Numbered from the stretch's first letter, positions 34,649 to 43,732 are shown. The stretch is DNA of 64,000 nt from Flavobacterium aquatile LMG 4008 = ATCC 11947 (GCF_000757385.1 NZ_JRHH01000004.1:248001-312000), one strand, 5' to 3'. Numbers and translations are program-made. Notes: a model not told the origin generated them from the sequence alone.

Positions 34649-35818
34649 ATGGACAAAATATTCAACAATACCGAAGTTGCTTTCTCTTTAAAAAGCGATA
34701 CCGAACTAGATAGAGCTTATTTTCTTTTCAAAATGATTTCCAATGAACCGCTTGTTCGCATAGGAACTGCAGTAACCAACTTTGCCTTAAAAGCACATTT
34801 GCCTGTTGACGGATTGATTCGTGCTACAGTTTTTGACCATTTTTGTGGCGGTGTAAATGAAATGGATTGTCTTTCGGTTGTTGATAAAATGTATACTAAA
34901 GGCGTTTCATCGGTTTTGGATTATTCAGTTGAAGGTAAAGAAGAAGAAAACCAGTTTGATGCTGCTTTAGAAATGACTTTAAAAACGGTTGAATTTGCTA
35001 AAGAACGTCAAGCAATTCCGTTTGCGGTTTTCAAACCAACTGGTTTAGGTCGTTTGGATCTATATACAAAAGTAGGAGAGAAGCAACCACTTTCTTCAGA
35101 AGAACAAGCCGAATGGAATAGAGTTTTGGAACGTTTTGAAATTATTTGTAAAACAGCTCACAGTAAAGATGTGGCGTTGTTAATTGATGCCGAAGAAAGT
35201 TGGATGCAAGATGCTGCTGATGATTTGGTAGAAGACATGATGCGTAAATATAATAAAGATAAAGTTATCGTTTTCAATACGTTACAAATGTATCGTTGGG
35301 ATAGATTGGATTATTTAAAAGGTTTACACGATAGAGCTAAACGTGATGGTTTTTACATTGGAATGAAAATTGTTCGTGGCGCTTACATGGAAAAAGAGCA
35401 TAAACGTGCTGAAGAAAATGGTTATCCAACGCCGATTTGTGCATCTAAACAAGCAACCGATGACAATTATAATGCAGCAGTTGATTATATGATGAAACAC
35501 ATTGATAAAATGGCAATTTTCGCTGGAACGCACAATGAAGAAAGTTCGTATAAATTAATGGAAATGCTAAAAGCTAATGCAATAGAAATTAAAGACGAAC
35601 GCATTTGGTTCGGGCAATTGTACGGAATGAGCGATAATATTAGTTATAACTTGGCCGCTCACGGATATAATGTTGCTAAGTATTTACCATTTGGACCTGT
35701 TCGTGATGTGATGCCGTACTTAATTCGTCGTGCCGAAGAAAATACTTCTGTTGCTGGACAAACAAGTAGAGAATTGAATTTGTTGAAAACAGAACGAACT
35801 AGACGAAAATCAAAATAA
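34649..35818 (+). CDS. Proline dehydrogenase (monofunctional)
   Basis: A 389-residue FAD-dependent proline dehydrogenase converting proline to pyrroline-5-carboxylate. The (beta-alpha)8 barrel motifs are visible: LLIDAEESWMQ, KIVRGAYMEKE, IFAGTHNEES, and the C-terminal FGQLYGMSDNISYNL and YLPFGPVRDVMPYLIRRAEEN with the substrate-binding arginines. It lacks the P5C dehydrogenase half of PutA, so that enzyme must be coded elsewhere. Monocistronic with its own promoter and terminator. Confidence 0.95.
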   Translation: MDKIFNNTEVAFSLKSDTELDRAYFLFKMISNEPLVRIGTAVTNFALKAHLPVDGLIRATVFDHFCGGVNEMDCLSVVDKMYTKGVSSVLDYSVEGKEEENQFDAALEMTLKTVEFAKERQAIPFAVFKPTGLGRLDLYTKVGEKQPLSSEEQAEWNRVLERFEIICKTAHSKDVALLIDAEESWMQDAADDLVEDMMRKYNKDKVIVFNTLQMYRWDRLDYLKGLHDRAKRDGFYIGMKIVRGAYMEKEHKRAEENGYPTPICASKQATDDNYNAAVDYMMKHIDKMAIFAGTHNEESSYKLMEMLKANAIEIKDERIWFGQLYGMSDNISYNLAAHGYNVAKYLPFGPVRDVMPYLIRRAEENTSVAGQTSRELNLLKTERTRRKSK

Positions 35819-35825
35819 TAGTTAA

Positions 35826-35873
35826 AAAAAATATCAAAATCCCGAGTTGTTACTTGGGATTTTGATATTTTTT
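35826..35873. terminator. Bidirectional terminator between proline dehydrogenase and HPP genes
   Basis: Long near-perfect stem AAAAATATCAAAATCCC / GGGATTTTGATATTTTT, extended by a G-T pair, small loop. The minus-strand HPP stop codon (35850) lies inside it. Confidence 0.88.
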
Positions 35874-36467
35874 ATATGCTGGGAAAAACGGAATTCTTCT
35901 TCTAACTTCATCAAATTCCTTATTTACAGGATATTTTCGTTTAGAAGTTACATTGTTAAAAAGCAATGCGACGATAAGTAGAATTATTGCTCCTAATAAA
36001 ACAGGTGAAATTACATACCAATAACCTAAATTTTTTATAGTTTCGGAGCCAGTTACAGCAATTAATGCCGTTGCTCCGCCTGGAGGATGAAGTGTTTTTG
36101 TGATTTGCATTAAGACTATTGCTAATGAAACAGCCAAAGGTGCAGTAATATAAAGTACATCAGGCACTAATTTTTGAACGCTAACGCCAACAATTGCAGA
36201 TACTAAATGTCCGCCAATAAGATTTCTAGGTTGTGCTAACGGACTTTGAATCACTCCATAAACCAAAACACTAGATGCTCCAAATGAACCAATTAAATAA
36301 ACAACATCTGCACTTGGAAGTGTTTGAGATTGCAAATAAGCAATAATTCCGATTCCGATGAAAGAACCGACAAATGCCCAAAAATGCTCTTTAAAATCGA
36401 CTAAAGTTTCTTTATACAAGATATACTTTGTCTTTCTATAACCTCTTTTAAGTTTGTGAACTGGCAT
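35850..36467 (-). CDS. HPP family membrane protein
   Basis: A 205-residue inner-membrane protein with about four hydrophobic helices. The family name motif appears as TLHPPGGATALIAVTG, preceded by the conserved AQPRNLIGGHLVSA. HPP proteins in cyanobacteria include a nitrite transporter of chloroplast/cyanobacterial type; for bacteria the substrate is otherwise unknown. Four bases separate it from the upstream ClC gene, so the two anion-transport-like proteins are very likely cotranscribed. Confidence 0.9.
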   Translation of the reverse strand: MPVHKLKRGYRKTKYILYKETLVDFKEHFWAFVGSFIGIGIIAYLQSQTLPSADVVYLIGSFGASSVLVYGVIQSPLAQPRNLIGGHLVSAIVGVSVQKLVPDVLYITAPLAVSLAIVLMQITKTLHPPGGATALIAVTGSETIKNLGYWYVISPVLLGAIILLIVALLFNNVTSKRKYPVNKEFDEVRRRIPFFPAYKKYQNPK

Positions 36468-36471
36468 ACAA

Positions 36472-37746
36472 TTATGATTTTACAGCTTTTAAAGAATAGG
36501 AATAAACAGTGAAAGGATAAATCCATTTTGCCGTATATTTAGAAACTAAACAAACCATCAATATTGGGAAAAACAAAGTGTAATCGTTTGTAATTCCGCA
36601 CACTAAAAACAAGGCTGTAAATGGTGCGTGAATACTTGCGCTTAATAACGCTGCCATTCCAATAATAATAAAATTGATTGGAATCACATTAGCATTGAAA
36701 ACCGTATTTACAAAAGTCGCTACAAATAATCCTAAAAAACCACCAATTACAATGCTTGGAGCAAAAACTCCGCCATCGCCGCCAGAAGCTAATGTTACTG
36801 AGGTTAAAAGTGGTTTTAAAATTAAAATTCCAATTATTGAAATAAAAAACGTAATGGTAAAGCTAGTATTCGGATGAGCAATAATTTCTTTTATTCCGTG
36901 ATAACTATCACCATATAAAGTTGGAAAAAAACTAATTGTCATGCCAAGTAAAAGTGTCGCAATTGCAATTTTATAAAAAGCATTTTCAATTTTAGAGAAT
37001 TGATTTTTAAAAAATAAAACACTTTTTGTCAGCAAAACAGAATTTGCTCCAGCCAAAACTCCTAAAAGAATAAAATAGGGAATGGCGTACAAGTGCCAAG
37101 TAGTGACTGAAATTGGAAACAATGCTGGTTCGTCAAGTAAAAAAAGTAAACTCGAAGCTACTGTAACCGAAATTATAGTTGTGATTAGAAATATTTTAGT
37201 AACTTTTCTTGAAATAACTTCCAAAGCGAATAATATCCCAGCAATCGGACTGCAAAATAGTGCCGTAATTCCTGCAGCAACTCCAGCGCAAATAAATTCG
37301 GTTTTATATTGATTTAGAAATCCACTTTTTTGTTGTGCAACCGAACCAATTGTTGCAGAAGCAACTACTGTAGAAACTTCAATTCCAGTAGAGCCGCCGA
37401 AAATAACGGTTAATAATCCGTTTATAAAATGAGAAGGAATTTTATATAATGGCAATTTTTTAGAAGATGAAGAAATGCTTTCAAAGATTTCTTTAATTCC
37501 TTTATTCTCTTTGTTTTTGAATAAATATTTTCTTAAAAAGTAAATTATTGTCAATCCGATTAAGGGAAACAAAAAATAAAAAACACTATTTGAATTGGCT
37601 TTGAAAAACAAAATTGCTTCATAATGTTCAGTAATTCGTTTCAACGAAATAGCAAGAAATGATGCTAAAAATCCGATTAAAATGGAGGTAATTGTAATTG
37701 TTTTTAGTTCTTTTAATTGAAGTTTGAACGATTTGGTAAATTGCAT
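36472..37746 (-). CDS. ClC-type chloride channel/antiporter
   Basis: A 424-residue ClC family membrane protein without C-terminal CBS domains. Recognisable blocks: GGSTGIEVSTVVASATIG (containing the external gating glutamate), CSPIAGILFALEVI, SGGDGGVFAPSIVIGGFLG and SIHAPFTALFLVCGI. At the position of the internal proton glutamate of E. coli ClcA (FIIEEM) this protein has FALEVI, so that glutamate is replaced by Val, as in channel-type ClCs; transport may not be strictly proton-coupled. The selectivity motif GSGIP is altered to NKGIK. Operon with HPP. Confidence 0.9.
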   Translation of the reverse strand: MQFTKSFKLQLKELKTITITSILIGFLASFLAISLKRITEHYEAILFFKANSNSVFYFLFPLIGLTIIYFLRKYLFKNKENKGIKEIFESISSSSKKLPLYKIPSHFINGLLTVIFGGSTGIEVSTVVASATIGSVAQQKSGFLNQYKTEFICAGVAAGITALFCSPIAGILFALEVISRKVTKIFLITTIISVTVASSLLFLLDEPALFPISVTTWHLYAIPYFILLGVLAGANSVLLTKSVLFFKNQFSKIENAFYKIAIATLLLGMTISFFPTLYGDSYHGIKEIIAHPNTSFTITFFISIIGILILKPLLTSVTLASGGDGGVFAPSIVIGGFLGLFVATFVNTVFNANVIPINFIIIGMAALLSASIHAPFTALFLVCGITNDYTLFFPILMVCLVSKYTAKWIYPFTVYSYSLKAVKS

Positions 37747-37764
37747 TTGAAAATGATTTATTTA

Positions 37765-37772
37765 CAAATTTA
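37765..37772 (-). promoter_or_regulatory. ClC-HPP promoter -7 box
   Basis: Minus-strand TAAATTTG fits TAnnTTTG, 18 bases before the ATG at 37746. Confidence 0.6.
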
Positions 37773-37832
37773 GCCAAACCAATTGGCACTTCGAGAGAAT
37801 AGCTCTATTTTAGGATTACTTTAAGAGATTCA

Positions 37833-39617
37833 CTAATACTCACTAAACTGCAAATTGCTCAAATTTTTATAAATACCATTTTCAATTTCGAGTAGTTCTT
37901 TATGTGTTCCTTTTTCGGCAATTTTCCCATCGTTTAGAACTAAAATTGCGTCGGCGTTTCTAATGGTTGAAAGTCGGTGTGCGATAATAATACTTGTTCT
38001 TCCTTCCATTAAATTTTCTAAAGCTTGTTGTACTAATTTTTCGCTCTCACTGTCTAAGGATGATGTAGCTTCGTCTAGAATTAATATACTAGGATTTTTT
38101 AATAATGCTCGCGCAATGGCAATTCGTTGGCGTTGTCCGCCCGAAAGTTTGATGCCACGTTCTCCCACCAAAGTGTCGAATTTTTCTGGAAATCCGTTTA
38201 CGAAATCGAAGGCATTAGCTTGTTTTGCTGCAATCATAATTTCTTCTTCGGTTGCGTTTGGTTTTCCGTAGGCGATGTTTTCGCGAATGCTTCCTCCAAA
38301 TAAAATAACATCTTGAGGAACAATACTCATGTTGCCACGAAGGTTTTCTAAATCATATTCATAGATGTTTTTATCATCAATTAAAATTAGTCCGCCATCT
38401 ATATCATAAAAACGTAATAGGAGTGAAGAGATAGTTGATTTTCCTGCGCCACTCGGACCAACAATTGCAATTTTCTGTCCAAAATTGGCAGTGAAATTTA
38501 CATCTTTTAAAACCTGAATTTCTGGTCGTGATGGATAAGAGAACGAAACATTTTGAAACGAAACATTTCCTTTAATTTTTTCTGTCGATTGATTTTGAGA
38601 AGTATTAATTTTTTCTGGAGTTTCATCTAATAGTTCGAAAACACGTTCGGTTGCTCCAACAGCTTTCTGAATTTGGGTGTACAATTCGGCAATTCCGCCA
38701 GATGATGCGCCGACATATGTGGAATATAAAACGAACGAAATTAAATCGCCAACAGTCATTTCGCCTTTGATGCTCAAAGTTACACCATACCAAACTACGG
38801 CAACTATGGTTCCGAATAGACAAAAGATGATGAACGATGCAAAATAACCGCGGTAATTTCCACCTTTAATGGCTACTTTAACAACTTCTGAAATTTTATT
38901 TTTGTAGCGAGCAATTTCGTACCATTCGTTGGCAAATGCTTTAACAACTGTAATTGCTTGTAATGATTCTACCACAATACTTTGACTATCGGCAACTTGA
39001 TCTTGCAGGTTTTTAGAATATTTTCTAATGAATCTACCAAAAATTACTGCAGCAACTGCAACTAACGGAACAATGGAAATCATCATTAGTGTTAATTTCA
39101 AATTGATGCTTGCCAACAATATAAAACTTCCTATTATTAGAATAAATTGTCTAAGAAATTCAGCAATTGTGGTTGCCAAAGTGTCTGAAATTTGGTTGAT
39201 GTCGGTACTGATTCTACTGTTTAATTCGCCAGCGCTTTTTTGAGTAAAGAATGGCATTGGCAATTTTATCAAATTACTGTAAAGCGCTAATCGTAAATTA
39301 GCCAAAGTATTTTCGGTGTAATTTACAAATAATGAAATTCTAAAAAAGGAGAAAAAAGATTGCAGAAATAAAATTCCAACTAATCCTAAAGCTATCGAAT
39401 TGGCTTTTGATAAATCGTTATTTTTTACACAGTCGATTAAAATTCCCATTAGTTTTGGGAAGGCTAGTGCGGTTCCGCCAGTTAATAATAGAAATCCTAA
39501 ACCTAGATAAAATTTCCATTTATGATTGTCGGCGTATTTAAATATTAATAATGCTTTATTTAGAGAACTTGCGTTGAGTTTTGCTTTTGGTAAATCGTTT
39601 TCTTTGAACCTAGACAT
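37833..39617 (-). CDS. ABC transporter, fused permease and ATPase (exporter)
   Basis: A 594-residue half-transporter of the MsbA/lipid-exporter type, active as a homodimer in the inner membrane. Six transmembrane helices in the first ~320 residues, then an ATPase domain with Walker A GPSGAGKSTISSLL, signature LSGGQRQRIAIARAL and Walker B SILILDEATSSLD. The length and order are typical. The substrate cannot be told from sequence; lipid, lipid A or drugs are all possible. Monocistronic. Confidence 0.93.
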   Translation of the reverse strand: MSRFKENDLPKAKLNASSLNKALLIFKYADNHKWKFYLGLGFLLLTGGTALAFPKLMGILIDCVKNNDLSKANSIALGLVGILFLQSFFSFFRISLFVNYTENTLANLRLALYSNLIKLPMPFFTQKSAGELNSRISTDINQISDTLATTIAEFLRQFILIIGSFILLASINLKLTLMMISIVPLVAVAAVIFGRFIRKYSKNLQDQVADSQSIVVESLQAITVVKAFANEWYEIARYKNKISEVVKVAIKGGNYRGYFASFIIFCLFGTIVAVVWYGVTLSIKGEMTVGDLISFVLYSTYVGASSGGIAELYTQIQKAVGATERVFELLDETPEKINTSQNQSTEKIKGNVSFQNVSFSYPSRPEIQVLKDVNFTANFGQKIAIVGPSGAGKSTISSLLLRFYDIDGGLILIDDKNIYEYDLENLRGNMSIVPQDVILFGGSIRENIAYGKPNATEEEIMIAAKQANAFDFVNGFPEKFDTLVGERGIKLSGGQRQRIAIARALLKNPSILILDEATSSLDSESEKLVQQALENLMEGRTSIIIAHRLSTIRNADAILVLNDGKIAEKGTHKELLEIENGIYKNLSNLQFSEY

Positions 39618-39628
39618 TTTTTTTATTG

Positions 39629-39636
39629 CAAAAGTA
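39629..39636 (-). promoter_or_regulatory. ABC exporter promoter -7 box
   Basis: Minus-strand TACTTTTG fits TAnnTTTG, 11 bases before the ATG at 39617. Confidence 0.6.
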
Positions 39637-39682
39637 GTTAATAATTGAAGTAAATTGAATTAGACATATTATAAAGTTTAGC

Positions 39683-39717
39683 AAAAAAAAATCCGTCTTG
39701 CTTTACAAAACGGATTT
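39683..39717 (-). terminator. Terminator after the DUF4258-like gene
   Basis: On the minus strand AAATCCGT / ACGGATTT with a 13-base loop followed by a run of T. Confidence 0.85.
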
Positions 39718-39738
39718 CTATTTATAGTTTAAATTCTC

Positions 39739-40116
39739 TTATTTTTTTCGGATGATGTCTTCTAAGACAGCTTTATTTGGATAATTAATTACTCTTAATG
39801 TAATTGTATCTTTTTGAACGGTTTGTCCTTCAATGATATACAGTTTGCCGTTTTGGTAACTTATGTTGCTTTTGTCAAAATCTACATCGCCGTAAGTTAA
39901 TGTGTTTTTGATATCGACTGTATCAATCCAATCTTCGGATAGTTTTCTTGAGGCTTCGATGCTGTAATTGAATGGTTTATTGCGTAAATCGTTTAAAACT
40001 CTAGAGTTTGGAAAATAGTTACAACGTGTGTCTTTTCCTGATAAAACTAAGGCAACAACAAATGCACCCATTACTAATCCGACTAAATAGTATGCTAATC
40101 TTTGGTAAAATTTCAT
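39739..40116 (-). CDS. DUF4258-like membrane-anchored protein
   Basis: A 125-residue protein with one N-terminal transmembrane helix (LAYYLVGLVMGAFVVALVL) and a periplasmic part. The C-terminal half (YGDVDFDKSNISYQNGKLYI ... LRVINYPNKAVLEDI) looks like the DUF4258 type found in flavobacteria, though I am only moderately sure of the family. No catalytic residue is evident. It has its own promoter and terminator, so it is a single-gene unit. Confidence 0.75.
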   Translation of the reverse strand: MKFYQRLAYYLVGLVMGAFVVALVLSGKDTRCNYFPNSRVLNDLRNKPFNYSIEASRKLSEDWIDTVDIKNTLTYGDVDFDKSNISYQNGKLYIIEGQTVQKDTITLRVINYPNKAVLEDIIRKK

Positions 40117-40226
40117 ATGTAAATATTATTTTTAAGCGGTAACATATGTAATCACTTTTTTACTCATTGGTGTTAGCTTGCGCTAACATTTTTTTAGTGG
40201 TGATTTCATTAAAAAATATCTTTTTG

Positions 40227-40234
40227 CAAAAGTA
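40227..40234 (-). promoter_or_regulatory. Promoter -7 box of DUF4258-like gene
   Basis: Minus-strand TACTTTTG fits TAnnTTTG, but it is 110 bases before the ATG, so less certain. Confidence 0.4.
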
Positions 40235-40303
40235 GTTTTTATAATTTTTATTTGATAGTATCTTGATAAAAAAGTTTACAAATAGGTAACCACGTTTCTC
40301 TAA

Positions 40304-40400
40304 TAGCCCAGATAGGAGCGGAAATACTTGCTTTTTCTGCAAGTATTGCAACGGATAGCTGGAATTGCGTTATTCGATAAATCCCGAACGATTCGCTCCT
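40304..40400 (+). repeat. Dispersed intergenic repeat, copy 3 (best preserved)
   Basis: TAGCCCAGATAGGAGCGG, a perfect 9-bp hairpin (AATACTTGC at 40323-40331 with GCAAGTATT at 40339-40347), then CGGATAGCTGGAATT, ending CCCGAACGATTCGCTCCT. Same order as the copy at 8425-8503. The alanine dehydrogenase stop codon (40399-40401) overlaps its end. Confidence 0.8.
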
Positions 40401-41592
40401 AAAAAACAATTAGATTAATATCGCTATCTGGCAAGTTAAACCAGTCGCCAATTGCTTTGTTTGTTAGGATTCCGTGATAAAGATAGACTCCGTTTTTTAG
40501 ACCTTTATTGCAACGAATAGAGCTTTCAATTCCGCCATCTTCGGCTATTTGCAATAGGTAAGGAGTGATGATGTTGCTTATTGAAAGCGATGCCGTTTTG
40601 GAATAGCGCGACGGTATGTTGGGCACGCAATAATGAATAATGTTGTTTTTTATGAAAGTTGGTTTCTCGTGAGTTGTCACTTCTGAAGTTTCGAAACATC
40701 CGCCGGTATCGATGCTGACATCAACAATTACGGCACCTTTTTTCATGTGTTCGACCATAGTTTCTGTCACTACAATTGGACAACGTTCTTTGCCTCGCAT
40801 GGCGCCAATAGCCACATCGCAACGACGAAGCGCTTTTAATAACGCTTTGGGCTGGATGGTTGATGTGAAAACGCGTTGACTTAAATTGTTTTGTAAACGA
40901 CGTAATTTTGTGATGGAATTATCAAATATTTTTACGTTTGCACCTAAACCAAGAGCTGTTTTTGCTGCAAATTCGCCTACAGTTCCGGCGCCAATTATTA
41001 CAACATCGGTTGGTGGAACGCCAGTTATATTTCCAAATAATAATCCTTTACCAAACTGGTTGTTTATCATTAATTCGGCAGCCACTAGGATGGAAGCTGT
41101 TCCTGCGATTTCGCTTAGCGATTTCACGGCAGGATAGGAGCCATCTTCGTCTTTTATATATTCGAACGCGAGTGCGGTAATCTTCTTTTTGGATAATTTT
41201 TCGAAGTATTCTTTTTTTCTGGTTTTAAGCTGAATAGCCGAAATAACTATGGTATTTGGATTCACCAATTCGATTTCTGCCATAGTCAATGGTTCTACTT
41301 TAAGAAGCATTGGACAAGACAAAACTTTGTTGGTATCGCTAGTGATTTCTGCGCCAGCATCGCTGTATTCTTTATCGGAATAACTAGAACTTTCACCTGC
41401 GCCAGATTCTATTAATATTCTGTGACCATGCGCTGTTAATGAATGTACAGCATCTGGAGTTAGACATATTCTGCGTTCTTGGTAACTGGTTTCTTTGGGA
41501 ATTCCAATGAAAAGTTCGCTTTTATGACGTGCAATTTCCAATTTTTCTTCTTGTGGAAGTAACTGTTGTTTTGTAAAAGGTGTAAGTGACAT
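40399..41592 (-). CDS. ald: Alanine dehydrogenase
   Basis: NAD-dependent enzyme interconverting L-alanine and pyruvate plus ammonia. The 397-residue protein carries the N-terminal substrate block IGIPKETSYQERRICLTP, the second block MLLKVEPLTMAEIELVNP, the NAD loop VVIIGAGTVGEFAAKTALGL and GAMRGKERCPIVVTETMVE. The start is taken at 41592 (MSLTPFTKQ) and not at the earlier in-frame codon 41616, because homology-like sequence begins here. The overall form is the longer Bacteroidetes type. Confidence 0.93.
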   Translation of the reverse strand: MSLTPFTKQQLLPQEEKLEIARHKSELFIGIPKETSYQERRICLTPDAVHSLTAHGHRILIESGAGESSSYSDKEYSDAGAEITSDTNKVLSCPMLLKVEPLTMAEIELVNPNTIVISAIQLKTRKKEYFEKLSKKKITALAFEYIKDEDGSYPAVKSLSEIAGTASILVAAELMINNQFGKGLLFGNITGVPPTDVVIIGAGTVGEFAAKTALGLGANVKIFDNSITKLRRLQNNLSQRVFTSTIQPKALLKALRRCDVAIGAMRGKERCPIVVTETMVEHMKKGAVIVDVSIDTGGCFETSEVTTHEKPTFIKNNIIHYCVPNIPSRYSKTASLSISNIITPYLLQIAEDGGIESSIRCNKGLKNGVYLYHGILTNKAIGDWFNLPDSDINLIVF

Positions 41593-41627
41593 AGTTACAA
41601 ATGAATATTGGAGCAAGTTACATAAAA

Positions 41628-41658
41628 ATTACGAATTTGAAATTACGAATTGCGAATT
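41628..41658. repeat. Short ATTACGAATT-type repeats
   Basis: Three imperfect units (ATTACGAATTTG, ATTACGAATT, GCGAATTTT) in the gap between tsaE and ald; low-complexity intergenic filler. Confidence 0.6.
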
Positions 41659-41665
41659 TTAAAAC

Positions 41666-42073
41666 CTATTTTAAAGTCAAATGTCTTTTGCCGTCAGGAA
41701 GTTGTTCTATTGTAATCGTTGAGTGTTCGTCTGGAATCAGATTTGGAATATTCTCGGCCCATTCGATAAAACACCAATTTCCAGAATATAAATATTCATC
41801 AATGCCCATGTCTAAAGCTTCGGTTTCATTTTTTAATCGATAAACATCAAAGTGGTAAATATATTGATTATTAGCTATTTGATATTCATTAACTAAAGAA
41901 AAGGTTGGACTGCTTGTTGCATCATTTACGCCTAAATTTTTAGCCAATGATTTTATTAAAGTGGTTTTTCCAACGCCCATATTTCCGTTAAAAATGATTA
42001 CTTTTTTTGGATTTTGGGATAGGATTTTTTGAGCAACTTCGTTGATTTCGTCTAATGAAAAAACTGTTTCCAT
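41666..42073 (-). CDS. tsaE: tRNA threonylcarbamoyladenosine biosynthesis ATPase TsaE
   Basis: A 135-residue P-loop ATPase that works with TsaB and TsaD in forming t6A37 on tRNAs reading ANN codons. Walker A GNMGVGKTTLIKSLA lies at residues ~29-43, followed by the family signature SSPTFSLVNEY and HFDVYRLKNETEA, and the C-terminal GNWCFIEWAENIPNLIP. Full normal length. It lies downstream of porX in the same direction with a hairpin between them, an arrangement I believe common in flavobacteria. Confidence 0.95.
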   Translation of the reverse strand: METVFSLDEINEVAQKILSQNPKKVIIFNGNMGVGKTTLIKSLAKNLGVNDATSSPTFSLVNEYQIANNQYIYHFDVYRLKNETEALDMGIDEYLYSGNWCFIEWAENIPNLIPDEHSTITIEQLPDGKRHLTLK

Positions 42074-42095
42074 GTTTTTTAAAGTTAGAAGATGG

Positions 42096-42135
42096 AAGAT
42101 TGAAGATGGAAGTAATGTGCTCCATCTTCAATCTT
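42096..42135. terminator. 15-bp perfect hairpin between porX and tsaE
   Basis: AAGATTGAAGATGGA (42096-42110) pairs perfectly with TCCATCTTCAATCTT (42121-42135), 10-base loop. No T tract follows, so it may be an attenuator or mRNA-processing site rather than a strict terminator. The left arm is the unit also repeated in the dnaX linker. Confidence 0.6.
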
Positions 42136-42146
42136 ATCTCATGTTT

Positions 42147-43700
42147 TTACCTTGGATTAAATACTAAAAATGGTACAATAACTTCTTCTAGAGAAATGCC
42201 TCCGTGTTGATAGGTATTTCTGTAATAACTTACGTAGTGGTTGTAATTATTGACGTAAGCGAGGAAATTGTCATTTTTTGCAAAGATATAAGAACTACTC
42301 ATATTTATGGTTGGAAGCCCGATTTTCTTTGGATCCCTTACAGCATAAACATCTTTATCTTCGTAGGTTAAACTTCTTCCGGTTTTGTAACGAAGATTCA
42401 AACTTGTGTTTTTATCACCAATTACTTTGGACGGATTTTTTACATTTATCGTTCCATGATCGGTTGTAATGATTAATTTGAATCCGAGTTTTTGTGCTTG
42501 TTGAATGATTTCTAAAAGCGGTGAATTTTTGAACCAACTTAAGGTTAGAGAACGATAAGCTTTATCATCTGAAGCTAGCTCTTTTACTACATCCATTTCG
42601 GTTTTAGCATGAGAAAGCATATCAACAAAATTGTAAACTACTGTAACTAAGTTATTTTCTTTTAAAGATTTAAAGTTATCTGCTAATTTTTTTCCACCAG
42701 CCAAATTGGTGATCTTAAAATAATCTTGTTTAATATTTAAACCAAGACGTTTTAAATGCGCTGTTAGAAATTCGCCTTCATATAAATTTTTCCCACCATC
42801 ATCAACGTCATTTTTCCAATATTGCGGAAATTGTTTTTCCATTTCTAAAGGAGTTAAACCACTAAAGATAGCGTTTCTAGCATACTGAGTAGCCGTTGGA
42901 AGAATTGCATAATACGGAACTTCTTTCTCTAATTTATAGTAATTATTTATTGTACTTTCCATTGCTTTCCATTGATCGTAACGCAAATTATCGATTACAA
43001 CAAATAGAACTGGCTTATCTTTTTTAGTCAATTCAGGAACTACTAATTCTCGGAAAAGAGTATGAGATTGAATTGGTTTATCGGCTTTTGGTTCGAACCA
43101 ATCTTCGTAATTTCGTTCGATAAATTTCCCAAATTGCGAATTGGCTTCGACTTTTTGAGATTCCAAAATATCAATTAAATTAGAATCTTCAATGTTCTCA
43201 AGTTCTAATTCCCAGAATAGGAGCTTTTTATATAATTCAAACCAATCTTCGTGTGAATTCACCATAGATAATTCTAAAGCAATTTTTCGGAATTCCTTTT
43301 GATAATCTAACGTTGTTTTTTCTGAAATTAAACGAGAATGATCTAAATTTTTTTTCAAACTCAATAAAATCTGATTAGGATTTACTGGCTTTATAAGATA
43401 ATCGGCTATTTTAGAACCAATTGCTTCTTCCATAATATATTCTTCTTCACTTTTTGTAATCATAATTACTGGAGTAGAAGACTTCTTTTCTTTAATTTCT
43501 TGTAGCGTTTCTAAACCGCTCATTCCAGGCATATTTTCGTCTAGAAATACAATATCAAAATTGTTTTCTGCAAAAATATCTACAGCATCACGGCCATTAT
43601 TACAAGTGGTAACTTCGTAGTTTTTCTTTTCTAAAAACATGATGTGTGGCTTTAACAAATCGATTTCGTCATCAACCCAAAGTATTTTGATTTTATCCAT
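42147..43700 (-). CDS. porX: PorX: response regulator with PglZ domain
   Basis: A 517-residue two-component response regulator that controls the type IX secretion system, working with PorY and the ECF factor SigP in Porphyromonas. The receiver domain has the acidic pair in WVDDEID, phospho-acceptor Asp54 in VFLDENMPG and the conserved Lys in LIKPVNP. The C-terminal half is an alkaline-phosphatase-like PglZ domain (VLFVVIDNLRYDQWK, LIITTDHGTINVKNP, and the end VSYYRNTYQHGGISLEEVIV), which in PorX acts on nucleotide second messengers. A 16-bp palindrome lies upstream. Confidence 0.96.
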   Translation of the reverse strand: MDKIKILWVDDEIDLLKPHIMFLEKKNYEVTTCNNGRDAVDIFAENNFDIVFLDENMPGMSGLETLQEIKEKKSSTPVIMITKSEEEYIMEEAIGSKIADYLIKPVNPNQILLSLKKNLDHSRLISEKTTLDYQKEFRKIALELSMVNSHEDWFELYKKLLFWELELENIEDSNLIDILESQKVEANSQFGKFIERNYEDWFEPKADKPIQSHTLFRELVVPELTKKDKPVLFVVIDNLRYDQWKAMESTINNYYKLEKEVPYYAILPTATQYARNAIFSGLTPLEMEKQFPQYWKNDVDDGGKNLYEGEFLTAHLKRLGLNIKQDYFKITNLAGGKKLADNFKSLKENNLVTVVYNFVDMLSHAKTEMDVVKELASDDKAYRSLTLSWFKNSPLLEIIQQAQKLGFKLIITTDHGTINVKNPSKVIGDKNTSLNLRYKTGRSLTYEDKDVYAVRDPKKIGLPTINMSSSYIFAKNDNFLAYVNNYNHYVSYYRNTYQHGGISLEEVIVPFLVFNPR

Positions 43701-43732
43701 GATAGCATTTTTATTTGGTGCAATTTAAGGTT

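Noticed and set aside
40160..40351. 63-codon ORF on the minus strand
   Set aside because: It runs through the dispersed repeat at 40304-40400 and has no family resemblance.
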